From Paraburkholderia sprentiae WSM5005 (GTDB lineage Bacteria > Pseudomonadota > Gammaproteobacteria > Burkholderiales > Burkholderiaceae): a stretch of 64,000 bases of DNA. The notes under the pieces are model-generated. The model was not told where the DNA came from, ran no database searches, and was given only the letters and a program-made list of their open reading frames with translations. The stretch's first letter is position 1. Each line of letters begins with the position of its first letter. Location of the stretch: NCBI RefSeq assembly GCF_001865575.2, contig NZ_CP017561.2, positions 248,001 through 312,000 of the forward strand. The letters are read 5' to 3'. Position numbers and translations under genes: made by a program. Positions 45,182 to 53,818 of the stretch are shown in pieces.

Positions 45182-45391
45182 ATGAACGATAACGGCGGCA
45201 GTCCGCGCAACAGCAGTTTCGCTCAGTCGATGCGCGCGGTGTTCTGGTCGTTTTTCGGCGTGCGCAAGCGCCGCGATCTCGAGGCCGACGCGACGCAGCT
45301 GAACCCGCTGCATCTGATCGCGGCGGCGCTGATCGGCGCGGCGATTCTGATCGGCGTGCTGATTCTGATCGTGCGCCTCGTGGTCGCTTGA
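45182..45391 (+). CDS. DUF2970 membrane protein
   Basis: 69-aa protein with a single membrane helix (about 44-66). The sequence SFAQSMRAVFWSFFGVRKRRDLEADATQLNPLHLIAAALIGAAILI is the DUF2970 pattern, found only next to ctaG and coxC in Betaproteobacteria. Probably an accessory or assembly factor of the oxidase, by position. Confidence 0.85.
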   Translation: MNDNGGSPRNSSFAQSMRAVFWSFFGVRKRRDLEADATQLNPLHLIAAALIGAAILIGVLILIVRLVVA

Positions 45392-45515
45392 CGCGGTGCC
45401 GGGCACGGTGGCGGAGCAGAGCCCACGAATTAGAGAGAAGCGGTGCGGTATCGACGCGCCGCCGAAGATACAGCCGGAGATTCCGGAACAACTGGACTGA
45501 AGTGGAGAAACAAGA

Positions 45516-46373
45516 ATGAGCGGTCAAAACGAGAGCCCGTACTATTTCGTACCGCATCCGTCGCGGCATCCGATCAGCGCCGCTACCGGGTTGCTGGTCA
45601 TGCTCGGATCGCTTGCGGCCTGGATCAACGACCACACCTGGGCGCCGCTCGGCGTGCTCGTCGGTCTGCTGTGGCTGCTCTTTACGCTGTGGCACTGGTT
45701 CGGTGACGCGATCGCCGAGTCGGAAGGCGGCATGTATGGCAAGAACGTCGATCGCTCGTACCGCTGGAGCATGAGCTGGTTCATCTTCTCCGAAGTGATG
45801 TTCTTCGGCGCATTTTTCGGCGCGCTGTTCTATGCCCGCGAAATCGCGCTGCACCAACTCGGCAGCCTCGACTACAAGCTGATCTGGCCGGACTTTTCGG
45901 CGGTGTGGCCGAACAACGGTCCGGCCCAGCTCGTGTCGACCTACAAGTCGATGCAGCCGTGGCCGGTGCCGACCATTAACACGGCGCTGCTGCTGTCGTC
46001 GGGCGCGACGCTGACGGTATCGCACCACGCGCTGCGCGACAACCATCGCACCAAGGCGATCGCGTGGCTTGCGGCGACCCTCGTGCTGGGCGTGAGCTTC
46101 CTGTTCCTGCAGGGCTTCGAGTATTTCCACGCGTACAACGAGCTGAACCTGACGCTGGCTTCGGGCATCTACGGCTCGACGTTCTTCCTGCTGACCGGCT
46201 TCCACGGTTTTCACGTGTTCCTCGGTGGCACGATGCTCGCCGTCGTGTTGGTGCGCCTGATTCGCGGCCACTTCACGGCGGAACATCACTTCGCGTTCGA
46301 AGGCGCGGCCTGGTACTGGCACTTCGTCGACGTCGTGTGGCTTGGACTGTACGTCGTCGTGTACTGGCTGTAA
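45516..46373 (+). CDS. coxC: Cytochrome c oxidase subunit III
   Basis: 285-aa inner-membrane subunit with seven helices; stabilises subunit I and its proton uptake. NESPYYFVPHPSRHPISAATGLLVMLGS at the start, YRWSMSWFIFSEVMFFGAFFGALFYARE, GSTFFLLTGFHGFHVFLGG and the C-terminal AAWYWHFVDVVWLGLYVVVYWL are diagnostic. Followed by a terminator. Confidence 0.97.
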   Translation: MSGQNESPYYFVPHPSRHPISAATGLLVMLGSLAAWINDHTWAPLGVLVGLLWLLFTLWHWFGDAIAESEGGMYGKNVDRSYRWSMSWFIFSEVMFFGAFFGALFYAREIALHQLGSLDYKLIWPDFSAVWPNNGPAQLVSTYKSMQPWPVPTINTALLLSSGATLTVSHHALRDNHRTKAIAWLAATLVLGVSFLFLQGFEYFHAYNELNLTLASGIYGSTFFLLTGFHGFHVFLGGTMLAVVLVRLIRGHFTAEHHFAFEGAAWYWHFVDVVWLGLYVVVYWL

Positions 46374-46473
46374 CGCGGTCAGAACCGCGCGCGCCGCTTG
46401 TCGGCGCAGGCGCGGGCGGTACGCGCAACGTCTTTCGGCGGCGCGCACGAGCAGTATGCAAGGCTGAATACAG

Positions 46474-46507
46474 CGCCGCCCTCGATCTGTCAGGGCGGCG
46501 TTTTGTT
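46474..46507 (+). terminator. Terminator after coxC
   Basis: CGCCGCCCT and AGGGCGGCG form a 9-base stem over a 9-base loop, followed by TTTTGTTT. It ends the coxB-coxC transcript and faces the convergent small gene. Confidence 0.85.
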
Positions 46508-46562
46508 TGGCGGCGAGGAAATTTTGCCGCAGACGGATGCGCCGGCGACCTTTGCGCGAGCG

Positions 46563-46772
46563 TCAGCGCCCGTACGGAATCCCGGTCGACTGAATCCAGC
46601 CCATCCAGTGTGCGAACAGGATGAACAGGAACAGCGAGATCGACAGGCCCACCCGCGTGGCGAGCGACCAGACCATCCGCTTGGTCTTGCCTTTGTCGTG
46701 CATCATGAAATACAGCGCCGACACCATGCTGGCGATGATCAGAGCAAAGGCGATGGGAACGATAATGTGCAT
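46563..46772 (-). CDS. Twin transmembrane protein (DUF2909)
   Basis: 69-aa membrane protein with two helices (about 4-22 and 38-58) joined by a basic loop MMHDKGKTKRMVW. The family lies in reverse orientation beside SURF1 in oxidase loci of Betaproteobacteria. The frame is open to 46844 but the ATG at 46772 gives the natural length. It converges on coxC and is divergent from SURF1. Confidence 0.85.
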   Translation of the reverse strand: MHIIVPIAFALIIASMVSALYFMMHDKGKTKRMVWSLATRVGLSISLFLFILFAHWMGWIQSTGIPYGR

Positions 46773-46883
46773 GGAACCGACTGAAACCGGAAAGCGCAGT
46801 GGCAAGATAGTCATTATCGCACCGCGCGCGGGCGTCTGCCGCACGTTCCCGGCGGCCCTGAACGCGATGCCGGAGCGCCTGCA

Positions 46884-47600
46884 ATGAAGTTTCGCCTGAT
46901 TCCCGCGCTGCTGATCCTGCTAGTCGTCGTCGTGACGGTGCGGCTCGGCTTCTGGCAGCGCGATCGCGCGCATCAGAAGGAAGCGCTCGAGGCGCGCATC
47001 ACGCAATTCGAAAACGCGCCCGCGCTGCCGGTCAGCGCGGCGCCGCTTGCGCTGAAAGACGTCGAGTTTCATCGCGTGAAGGCGCGCGGCAGTTTCGTCG
47101 CGGACAAGGTCGTATACCTCGATAATCGTCCGTATAACGATCAGCCGGGCTTTTACGTCGTGATGCCTTTTAAGCTCGTCGACGGCGGCTACGTGCTCGT
47201 CAATCGTGGTTGGCTGCCGCGCAACCTCAGCAGTCGCGAGACCATCGCGCCGTATGCGACGCCGTCGGGCGAGGTCGAGATCGAAGGGATTGCGCGCGCC
47301 GACGCGTCGCGCGCGTTCGAACTCGGAGAGGGCGGCTCGGCCGCGCATCGTCTGATCCGGCAGAACCTCAGTGTCGGCGCGTACGCCGCGGAAACCGGGC
47401 TGCCGCTGCAATCGTTCGTGATCCAGCAAACCGGCGACGACCACGACGGTCTGGTGCGCGACTGGCCCGTGCCGACCAGCGGCGTCGAGCGCAACTACGG
47501 CTACATGCTGCAATGGTGGGGCATGGCCGCCGCCGCGCTCGCCTTCGGTCTCTATGCGGCGCGCCGCGCGGGCAAGAAAGAACACGCGCCCGGCGCGTGA
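46884..47600 (+). CDS. SURF1 family cytochrome oxidase assembly protein
   Basis: 238-aa protein with a helix at each end, used in placing heme A in subunit I. LGFWQRDRAHQKEALEARI near the N-terminus, VYLDNRPYNDQPGFYVVMPFKL, VLVNRGWLPR and the C-terminal NYGYMLQWWGMAAAALAFGLY are typical of Surf1/Shy1. First gene of the second oxidase-assembly run. Confidence 0.94.
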   Translation: MKFRLIPALLILLVVVVTVRLGFWQRDRAHQKEALEARITQFENAPALPVSAAPLALKDVEFHRVKARGSFVADKVVYLDNRPYNDQPGFYVVMPFKLVDGGYVLVNRGWLPRNLSSRETIAPYATPSGEVEIEGIARADASRAFELGEGGSAAHRLIRQNLSVGAYAAETGLPLQSFVIQQTGDDHDGLVRDWPVPTSGVERNYGYMLQWWGMAAAALAFGLYAARRAGKKEHAPGA

Positions 47601-47652
47601 TGAAGTGAAGGCGCGGCCCCGCCGCCGTCCAAACATTGAAAGAGGTTCCGTA

Positions 47653-48327
47653 GTGTCGATTCGAACTCCCCGTTCGCCGGAAGTTGGCAAACCCACCGGC
47701 AAATCCGCCGCGGCCAAAGCGATGCCCGGCCAACCAAACGGCCCCGGTTCGTGGCGGCGCGGCCGCTGGGTGCTACTGCTGCTCGCGGTGATCTGCGCCG
47801 CGCCGATCGCGATCTCGTACTTCATGTACTACGTCGTCAAGCCGACCGGCGCCAGCACGAACTACGGCGCGCTGATCGAGCCGCAACGGCCGATCCCCGA
47901 CTCGCTCGTGGTCACGCGCGTTGACGGCAAGCCGCTGAAGCTCGCCTCGCTGCACGGCCGCTGGCTGATGATCTCGGTCGACGACAGCGCGTGCGACAAA
48001 GCCTGCGTGACGAAGCTCTACTTCATGCGACAAATTCGCGCAGCTCAGGGCCCGGAACGCGACCGTCTCGTGGAAGTGTGGCTGCGCACCGATGCAGGCA
48101 AGGTCGCCGACGTGATACAAACCGCCTACCCCAACACCAACATGCTGATCGCCGATCCGGCGCAACTCGTCGGGTGGCTGCCTGCCGACACCGGCACGCG
48201 GATCACCGACCACATCTATCTGGTCGATCCGAACGGCAATCTGATGATGCGTTTTCCGAAAGACGTGAACCCGAGCAAGATCAAAGGCGACGTGACCAAG
48301 CTGCTCAAGTGGTCGACCATCGGCTGA
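47653..48327 (+). CDS. SCO-like membrane protein, possible oxidase assembly factor
   Basis: 224-aa protein with one membrane helix (about 38-60) and a thioredoxin-like domain. A C-x3-C pair lies in DDSACDKACVTKLYFMRQIR, but the conserved copper-binding histidine of true SCO proteins is not seen near the C-terminus (LVDPNGNLMMRF). It is therefore either a degenerate SCO or a thiol-redox helper. GTG at 47653 has GAGG upstream. Present between SURF1 and ctaA in related genomes and annotated there only as a transmembrane or cytochrome oxidase-associated protein. Confidence 0.8.
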   Translation: MSIRTPRSPEVGKPTGKSAAAKAMPGQPNGPGSWRRGRWVLLLLAVICAAPIAISYFMYYVVKPTGASTNYGALIEPQRPIPDSLVVTRVDGKPLKLASLHGRWLMISVDDSACDKACVTKLYFMRQIRAAQGPERDRLVEVWLRTDAGKVADVIQTAYPNTNMLIADPAQLVGWLPADTGTRITDHIYLVDPNGNLMMRFPKDVNPSKIKGDVTKLLKWSTIG

Positions 48328-48349
48328 CGCCGCAACCAGGGTAAATGAG

Positions 48350-49459
48350 ATGTTCGTATTGCAACTGGGCCTGATCGGCTTATGTATCGCGTTGTTGCCG
48401 CTGTCCTACGTATGGGTCAAGGCCGACGACGACAAATTCCGCAAGCTGGTCTGGCTCACCACTTTCCTGACGCTCGATCTCGTGATGTTCGGCGGCTTTA
48501 CGCGCCTCACCGATTCGGGCCTCGGCTGCCCGGACTGGCCCGGCTGCTACGGCACGTCGTCGCCGTTCATCGCGCACGCGGCGATTGCCGCGGCCTATCA
48601 GGCGATGCCGAGTGGTCCCGTCAGCATGACGAAGGCGTGGATCGAGATGATCCACCGTTACTTCGCGATGGCGATCGGTGTGCTGATCATCGCTCAGACG
48701 CTGATCGCCTGGACGGCGCGCATCAAGCGTCGTGCGCTGCACGTGTCGCCGTGGTGGCCGACTTCGCTGCTGCTGCTGATCATCGTGCAGGGCGCGTTTG
48801 GCGCGTGGACCGTGACGATGAAGCTGCAGCCGATTATCGTCACCACGCATCTGCTGCTCGGCCTCGCGCTGCTCGGCACGCTCGGCTGGCTCGCTGCGCG
48901 CTTGACGCCGCTGCCGGCCTACGAGCCGGAGACTGCCCGCTGGCGTGCCGCGGCGCTCGCGGGCCTGGCGCTGCTGGTGCTGCAGATCGCGCTCGGTGGC
49001 TGGGTCAGCACGAACTACGCGGTGCTCGCGTGCACCGACTTCCCGACCTGCAACGGCCAATGGATCCCGCCGATGGACTTCGCGCACGGCTTCCATCTGT
49101 GGCGCGCGCTCGGCATGACCGGCGACGGCGACTTGATCACGCAGGATGCGCTGGTCGCGATTCACTGGACACATCGCACGTTCGCGTTCGCCGTGATCGG
49201 CTATCTGGTGTGGTTCGCATCGAAGATGCGCCGCTTCGAGTCGCTGCGGCGACCCGCGAACGGCGTGCTGCTGGTGGTGCTAATCCAGTTCATTACCGGG
49301 CTGTCGAATATCCTGCTGCAATGGCCGCTGCCGATCGCGGTCGCCCATAACGGCGGGGCTGCGGTCCTGCTGCTGCTGCTCGTTATGTTAAACTTTCGAA
49401 TCGCTTATAGCCGTCCCGGCCGCGCCGCGTTCCCTGCGCGCGATGCCGCGCCAGCGTGA
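48350..49459 (+). CDS. ctaA: Heme A synthase (COX15/CtaA family)
   Basis: 369-aa inner-membrane monooxygenase converting heme O to heme A. Eight helices; heme-ligand histidines lie in [37 protein letters not shown] and [11 protein letters not shown]. The cysteine pair in [16 protein letters not shown] is present. [17 protein letters not shown] is the signature of the first loop. Its stop overlaps the ctaB open frame, so the two are coupled. Confidence 0.96.
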   Translation: MFVLQLGLIGLCIALLPLSYVWVKADDDKFRKLVWLTTFLTLDLVMFGGFTRLTDSGLGCPDWPGCYGTSSPFIAHAAIAAAYQAMPSGPVSMTKAWIEMIHRYFAMAIGVLIIAQTLIAWTARIKRRALHVSPWWPTSLLLLIIVQGAFGAWTVTMKLQPIIVTTHLLLGLALLGTLGWLAARLTPLPAYEPETARWRAAALAGLALLVLQIALGGWVSTNYAVLACTDFPTCNGQWIPPMDFAHGFHLWRALGMTGDGDLITQDALVAIHWTHRTFAFAVIGYLVWFASKMRRFESLRRPANGVLLVVLIQFITGLSNILLQWPLPIAVAHNGGAAVLLLLLVMLNFRIAYSRPGRAAFPARDAAPA

Positions 49460-49464
49460 CTCAC

Positions 49465-50370
49465 ATGGACAGCACGACACTCTCCCATACACCCGGCAGC
49501 CGGGTCTCCCAATACCTCGCCCTGACCAAGCCGCGCGTCACTCAGCTTGCGGTGTTTTGCGCAGTCATCGGTATGTTCCTGTCGACGCCGGGCATGGTGC
49601 CGTGGACCGTACTCATCGGCGGCACCGTCGGCATCTGGCTGTTGGCCGGCGCCGCGTTCGCCATCAACTGCCTCGTCGAGCAGCAGATCGACGCAAAGAT
49701 GCGGCGCACGTCGTGGCGTCCGTCCGCGCGCGGCGAAATCACCACCCCGCAGATCCTACTGTTCTCCGCGGTGCTCGGCGGCCTCGGCATGTGGACGCTG
49801 TACACGTTCGCCAATCCGCTGACCATGTGGCTCACGCTCGCCACGTTCGTCGGCTATGCGGTCATCTATACGCTGCTGCTGAAGCCGGCCACGCCGCAGA
49901 ACATCGTGATCGGCGGCGCGTCGGGCGCGATGCCGCCGGCGCTCGGCTGGGCCGCGGTCACGGGCCACGTGCCCGGCGACGCATGGATCCTCGTGCTGAT
50001 CATCTTCGTGTGGACGCCGCCTCATTTCTGGGCGCTCGCGCTGTATCGCCGCAAGGACTACGAAAACGCCGGTCTGCCGATGCTGCCGAATACGCACGGC
50101 GAAAAGTACACGCGCCTGCACATCCTGCTCTACACGGTGATCCTGTTCGCGGTCACGCTGATGCCGTTTATCTCCGGCATGAGCGGCGTCGTGTATCTCG
50201 CGGCGGCGGTGCTGCTCGGCGCCGTGTTTCTCGCGTATGCGTGGAAGATCTACCGGGAGTATTCGGACGATCTCGCGCGCAAAACCTTCCGTTATTCGAT
50301 CGTCTATCTGTCGCTGCTGTTCGCGGCGCTGCTGATCGACCACTACGCGCGCGTCGTGATCGGCGCATAA
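49465..50370 (+). CDS. ctaB: Protoheme IX farnesyltransferase (heme O synthase)
   Basis: 301-aa UbiA-family prenyltransferase that makes heme O from heme B and farnesyl diphosphate. [21 protein letters not shown], the first Asp-rich loop [19 protein letters not shown] and [21 protein letters not shown] are present. ATG 49465 was preferred over the upstream GTG 49456 since [13 protein letters not shown] matches the usual beginning. Product is the substrate of CtaA. Confidence 0.96.
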   Translation: MDSTTLSHTPGSRVSQYLALTKPRVTQLAVFCAVIGMFLSTPGMVPWTVLIGGTVGIWLLAGAAFAINCLVEQQIDAKMRRTSWRPSARGEITTPQILLFSAVLGGLGMWTLYTFANPLTMWLTLATFVGYAVIYTLLLKPATPQNIVIGGASGAMPPALGWAAVTGHVPGDAWILVLIIFVWTPPHFWALALYRRKDYENAGLPMLPNTHGEKYTRLHILLYTVILFAVTLMPFISGMSGVVYLAAAVLLGAVFLAYAWKIYREYSDDLARKTFRYSIVYLSLLFAALLIDHYARVVIGA

Positions 50371-50374
50371 CACC

Positions 50375-51004
50375 ATGCTCATCAACCGCTTTGCGCGCGT
50401 CGCGCGCGCCGCTGTGATGGCTTGCGCGCTCGGCGCGGCACTTGCCGGCACGCTGCTCATGGCCGGGTGCGGCAAGCAGCCGCCGGCCTTCTCGAATCTC
50501 GACATCACCGGCAATACGCAATTCGCCAGCGATTTCTCGTTGCCCGACACCTCGGGCAAGATCCGCACGCTTGCCGACTACAAGGGCAAGATCGTCGTGC
50601 TGTTCTTCGGCTATACGCATTGCCCGGATGTCTGCCCGACGACGATGGCCGAACTGTCGCAGGCGTTGCAGCAACTCGGCCCGCAAGACGCGAAGCGCGT
50701 GCAGGTGCTGTTCGTCACCGTCGACCCCGAGCGCGATACGCCGCAATTGCTCGCGCAATACGTGCCGGCGTTCAATCCGAGCTTCGTCGGCCTGCGTCCG
50801 GCCAACGAAGAACAGCTCGCGAAGGTGGCGAAAGACTTCCGCGTCTACTACGCGAAGGTACCGGGCAAGACGCCCGACAGCTACACGATGGACCACACGG
50901 CCGCAAGCTACGTGTTCGACACGGACGGCAAGCTGCGTTTGTTCGCGCGCGATGGCCAGGGCGCGACGCCGTGGGTGCATGACATCAAGCTATTGCTTGA
51001 TTGA
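50375..51004 (+). CDS. SCO family copper-delivery lipoprotein
   Basis: 209-aa lipoprotein (lipobox MAGC) with a thioredoxin-like SCO1/SenC fold that loads copper on CuA of subunit II. The copper cysteines are in YTHCPDVCPTTMAEL, and the copper histidine is in DHTAASYVFD. Located directly after ctaB; it is the complete SCO protein of the locus, in contrast to the SCO-like gene upstream of ctaA. Confidence 0.93.
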   Translation: MLINRFARVARAAVMACALGAALAGTLLMAGCGKQPPAFSNLDITGNTQFASDFSLPDTSGKIRTLADYKGKIVVLFFGYTHCPDVCPTTMAELSQALQQLGPQDAKRVQVLFVTVDPERDTPQLLAQYVPAFNPSFVGLRPANEEQLAKVAKDFRVYYAKVPGKTPDSYTMDHTAASYVFDTDGKLRLFARDGQGATPWVHDIKLLLD

Positions 51005-51079
51005 TGCGCATCGCAAGCCGGTTTTTATTGCAAAGCCGCTCATGCATCCGCTTCCCAATATTCTCTTCGCAACTCGCGC

Positions 51080-51370
51080 TCAAACCGGAACCGGCAGATT
51101 CAGCCCCGGCGCGAGACGCGTCGTCTTGAACTCCGTCACCTCATAGCGTGCGAGCTGCTGCTCGGCGAAAGGATCGCTCGCGAGAATGCGATCGAGCCTG
51201 TCGCGCTCGATACGCACCGCGAGAATGATGCCGCCGTCGCGCGGCACCTTTGGGCCAGCCGCCACGAAGATGCCCGCGTCGAACTGCTTGGCGAGAAACG
51301 CGCGATGGGCGTCGAGCGCGTCGTCGATGCGATCGAGCGAGGCGGTGTAGATAACGTTGATGACGTACAT
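51080..51370 (-). CDS. YciI family protein
   Basis: 96-aa ferredoxin-like alpha+beta protein. MYVINVIYTASLDRIDDALDAHRAFLAKQFDAGIFVAAGPKVPRDGGIILAV fits the YciI pattern, including the DAHRAFL histidine region. Function of the family is unclear. It converges on the SCO gene. Confidence 0.85.
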   Translation of the reverse strand: MYVINVIYTASLDRIDDALDAHRAFLAKQFDAGIFVAAGPKVPRDGGIILAVRIERDRLDRILASDPFAEQQLARYEVTEFKTTRLAPGLNLPVPV

Positions 51371-51635
51371 GGTCGTTTTCAGTGGCGGTTAAGTGAGCCG
51401 TGTCGGGCTGCGGCTTTGCATTATCGGTTAGCCGCCGTTTCTGCGTCGCGTTGACGCTCGCGCTTCGAATAACCTTATGCGGTAAGGGTATTTCCCAGCT
51501 TGCGGCGCATATGGAACAATTTGGTGCTTGGCCGACGGCGCACCGGTACCGACCGGGGCGCCGCCTGTTTTCATCCGGGTCCGGCACCGACCGGAGCCAT
51601 CGACGCAAATGTCGATCAGCAACAGCGAGAATCAC

Positions 51636-52448
51636 ATGCAGCGCAGAAACATCCTCAAAGCCCTCACCGCAGTCGTCGCCGGTGCAACGATCCTGACCAG
51701 CTTCGGCGCGCACGCGGACGGCAAGGTCATCAAGGTCGGCACGATCGGCGGCCCGGACGCGCAGATCTGGGAAGTCGTCACCAAGGTCGCGAAGCGCGAA
51801 GGCCTGAACGTGAAGGTCGTCGAGTTCAACGATTACATCCAGCCCAACGCCGCGCTCGACGCGGGCGACCTCGACGCAAACAGCTTCCAGCACCAGCCGT
51901 ACCTCGATAGCCAGATCAAGCAGCGCGGCTACAAGCTCGTCAACGCGGGCCTCACGTACATCTCGCCGCTCGGCGCGTACTCGAAAAAGCTGAAGTCGTT
52001 GAAGGACCTGCCGCAGGGCGCGAAAGTCGCGGTGCCGAACGATCCGTCGAACGAAAATCGCGCGCTGCTATTGCTGCAGGCGCAAGGGCTGATCAAGCTG
52101 AAGGCAGGCGCGGCCACGGGCGGCAACAACGCGACCCCGCTCGACGTCGCCGACAATCCGAAGAAGATCAAGTTCGTCGAACTCGACGCCGCGCAACTGC
52201 CGCGCTCGCTCGCCGACGTGGATGCCGCCGTCATCAACACGAACTTCGCGCTGGCCGCCGGCCTGCAACCGACCAAGGACGCGATCGCGCTCGAAGACAT
52301 CCACAGCCCGTACGCGAACCTGATCGCCGTGCGCGCGAAGGACAAGGACCAACCGTGGGTCAAGAAACTGGTCGCGGCCTATCAGTCGGACGATGTGCGC
52401 CAGTTCATCAAGACGCAGTTCAAAGGTTCGATGGTGCCGTCGTTCTAA
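51636..52448 (+). CDS. metQ: MetQ/NlpA-family ABC transporter substrate-binding protein
   Basis: 270-aa exported binding protein for methionine or a related ligand. Signal region MQRRNILKALTAVVAGATILTSFGAHADG, then KVIKVGTIGGPDAQIWEVVTKVA, DANSFQHQPYLDSQIKQRGYKLV, and VAVPNDPSNENRALLLLQAQGLI, the binding-cleft segments of the family. There is no lipobox, so it is probably soluble in the periplasm. No metN or metI gene is adjacent. A weak start; ATG 51609 is an alternative. A terminator follows. Confidence 0.9.
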   Translation: MQRRNILKALTAVVAGATILTSFGAHADGKVIKVGTIGGPDAQIWEVVTKVAKREGLNVKVVEFNDYIQPNAALDAGDLDANSFQHQPYLDSQIKQRGYKLVNAGLTYISPLGAYSKKLKSLKDLPQGAKVAVPNDPSNENRALLLLQAQGLIKLKAGAATGGNNATPLDVADNPKKIKFVELDAAQLPRSLADVDAAVINTNFALAAGLQPTKDAIALEDIHSPYANLIAVRAKDKDQPWVKKLVAAYQSDDVRQFIKTQFKGSMVPSF

Positions 52449-52493
52449 GCGACGCATTAGGGGCGATTGCGATGGCAATCGCATAGCATCGGC

Positions 52494-52526
52494 AAAGGCA
52501 CTCGCCGGACAGGCGCGTGCCTTTTT
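52494..52526. terminator. Bidirectional terminator between metQ and the MarR-GNAT gene
   Basis: AAGGCAC-(T)-CGCC, loop GGACA, GGCG-(C)-GTGCCTT, with six T. A second small hairpin GCGATTGC-GATG-GCAATCGC precedes it at 52463-52482. Confidence 0.88.
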
Positions 52527-53476
52527 TATAACTCCAGCTCCCACCTTTCGATCATCAGATCCTGGCCGAAGCGGCGTTGCGCCGCGCTGCTGGCCAGCTT
52601 GAATCCGGCGCGCTCGCACAGCCGACGCGGCTCCACCAATGCGCTCGCAGTGGTCAGCGTGAGCTTCGTGTAGCCCGCGCGCAGCGCGAAGCGCACGCAT
52701 TCGCTGAGCAGCTCCGTGCCGATGCCGAGCCGCCGCATGTCCGGTTCGACCCACAGCAGGCGCAGGCCCGCAACCGTCGTCGAGACCCCGACGAGGCAAA
52801 CCGAGCCGACCACCAGGCCTTCGTGCTCGGCGATCCAGCACTTCTCGCGCAGCGGATCGTTGCGCTGCGCGTACTCGGCGACGACGCCCGCGAGCAAGCC
52901 CTCGAACGTGTGATCCCAGCCATACTGCGCGGCGAACCACTGCGCCTGACGATGCACGAGCCAGCCGCATTCGCCGGCGCGCGGTTGACGCAGCCCGACG
53001 AGCTCGTGCTTCGGCTTGTCGCCGAGCAGGCGCTCGATCAGCTTCATCGCGCCGATCAACTGCTCCTGCGACAGCGCGCTGAGCCTGTCGAGCAGGCCGA
53101 GCGCCTCGTGGATGGCGGCGGCATCGAGCGGCGCGTAGGTCGCATGGCCGTGCTCGGTCAGCGCGATCAGCGACTGGCGCGCGTCGGTGTCCGACGGGCG
53201 GCGCGTAATCAGATTGCGTCGCTCGAAACTGGTCAGCAGGCGGCTCAGATAGCCGCTATCGAGCCCGAGCGCGCGCCCGAGCACCGATGCGGTTTGCGCG
53301 CGGGCGCGTGATAGCTCGTGCAGCACCCGCACCTCCGTCAGCGAGAACGTGCTGCGGGCCAGATGCTCATGCAGGGCACCAATGCATTGGGTATAGAAGC
53401 GATTGAAATGGCGGACGGCCTGAGCGCGCCGCAGCGCCTCGGAATCTGTCAAGGGGACTCCACGGGACTCTTTCAT
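52526..53476 (-). CDS. Bifunctional MarR-type helix-turn-helix / GNAT acetyltransferase
   Basis: 316-aa fusion: an N-terminal MarR winged helix (about 10-150, TFSLTEVRVLHELSRARAQTASVLGRALGLDSGYLSRLLTSFERRNLITRR) and a C-terminal GNAT domain (about 160-316) with acetyl-CoA motif A RLLWVEPDMRRLGIGTELL. The ATG at 53476 follows a promoter so closely that its leader is only about 7 bases, and no ribosome binding site is visible. The target of acetylation is unknown. Confidence 0.9.
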   Translation of the reverse strand: MKESRGVPLTDSEALRRAQAVRHFNRFYTQCIGALHEHLARSTFSLTEVRVLHELSRARAQTASVLGRALGLDSGYLSRLLTSFERRNLITRRPSDTDARQSLIALTEHGHATYAPLDAAAIHEALGLLDRLSALSQEQLIGAMKLIERLLGDKPKHELVGLRQPRAGECGWLVHRQAQWFAAQYGWDHTFEGLLAGVVAEYAQRNDPLREKCWIAEHEGLVVGSVCLVGVSTTVAGLRLLWVEPDMRRLGIGTELLSECVRFALRAGYTKLTLTTASALVEPRRLCERAGFKLASSAAQRRFGQDLMIERWELEL

Positions 53477-53489
53477 GGTATTGACACGC

Positions 53490-53517
53490 ACTATATCGGC
53501 ACGCCCCTTTTTTACAA
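53490..53517 (-). promoter_or_regulatory. Promoter of the MarR-GNAT gene, giving an almost leaderless mRNA
   Basis: On the minus strand: TTGTAA (complement of 53512-53517), 16 bases, TATAGT (complement of 53490-53495). The start point would be about 53483, seven bases before the ATG. Confidence 0.7.
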
Positions 53518-53733
53518 AGCCAGCGCATCGCGGCGGCGCGCCGACTGGTACTAAACAGGTATTGATCGATGAGGCGTCTTTGATACCACTATGAGCGCGT
53601 TGACCGCTCGCTGGTATCGTCAAGCAAGCCCATACGGGTAAGTCCTGGTCCCCGAACTTCTGCCGACGCTGCCTACAAAACAGGCGCCAAGCCATGCACC
53701 GCAAGGCTTTGCGGCCATCCGAGCCGGCATGGA

Positions 53734-53770
53734 ACCAGTCGATTGACTGGTATTATGTTGGTTATATAAT
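53734..53770 (+). promoter_or_regulatory. nagR promoter with overlapping inverted repeat
   Basis: TTGACT at 53743-53748, 16-base spacer, TATAAT at 53765-53770. The inverted repeat ACCAGTC-GATT-GACTGGT (53734-53751) covers the -35 element and is a likely operator for the GntR/NagR regulator itself. The whole stretch 53477-53818 carries further GGTAT or ATACC elements (53558, 53583, 53610, 53749). Confidence 0.65.
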
Positions 53771-53818
53771 GGGCTCTCATTTTCCAGGCCGTGCTGCTCG
53801 CGGCGTCCTTGGAGGCCC

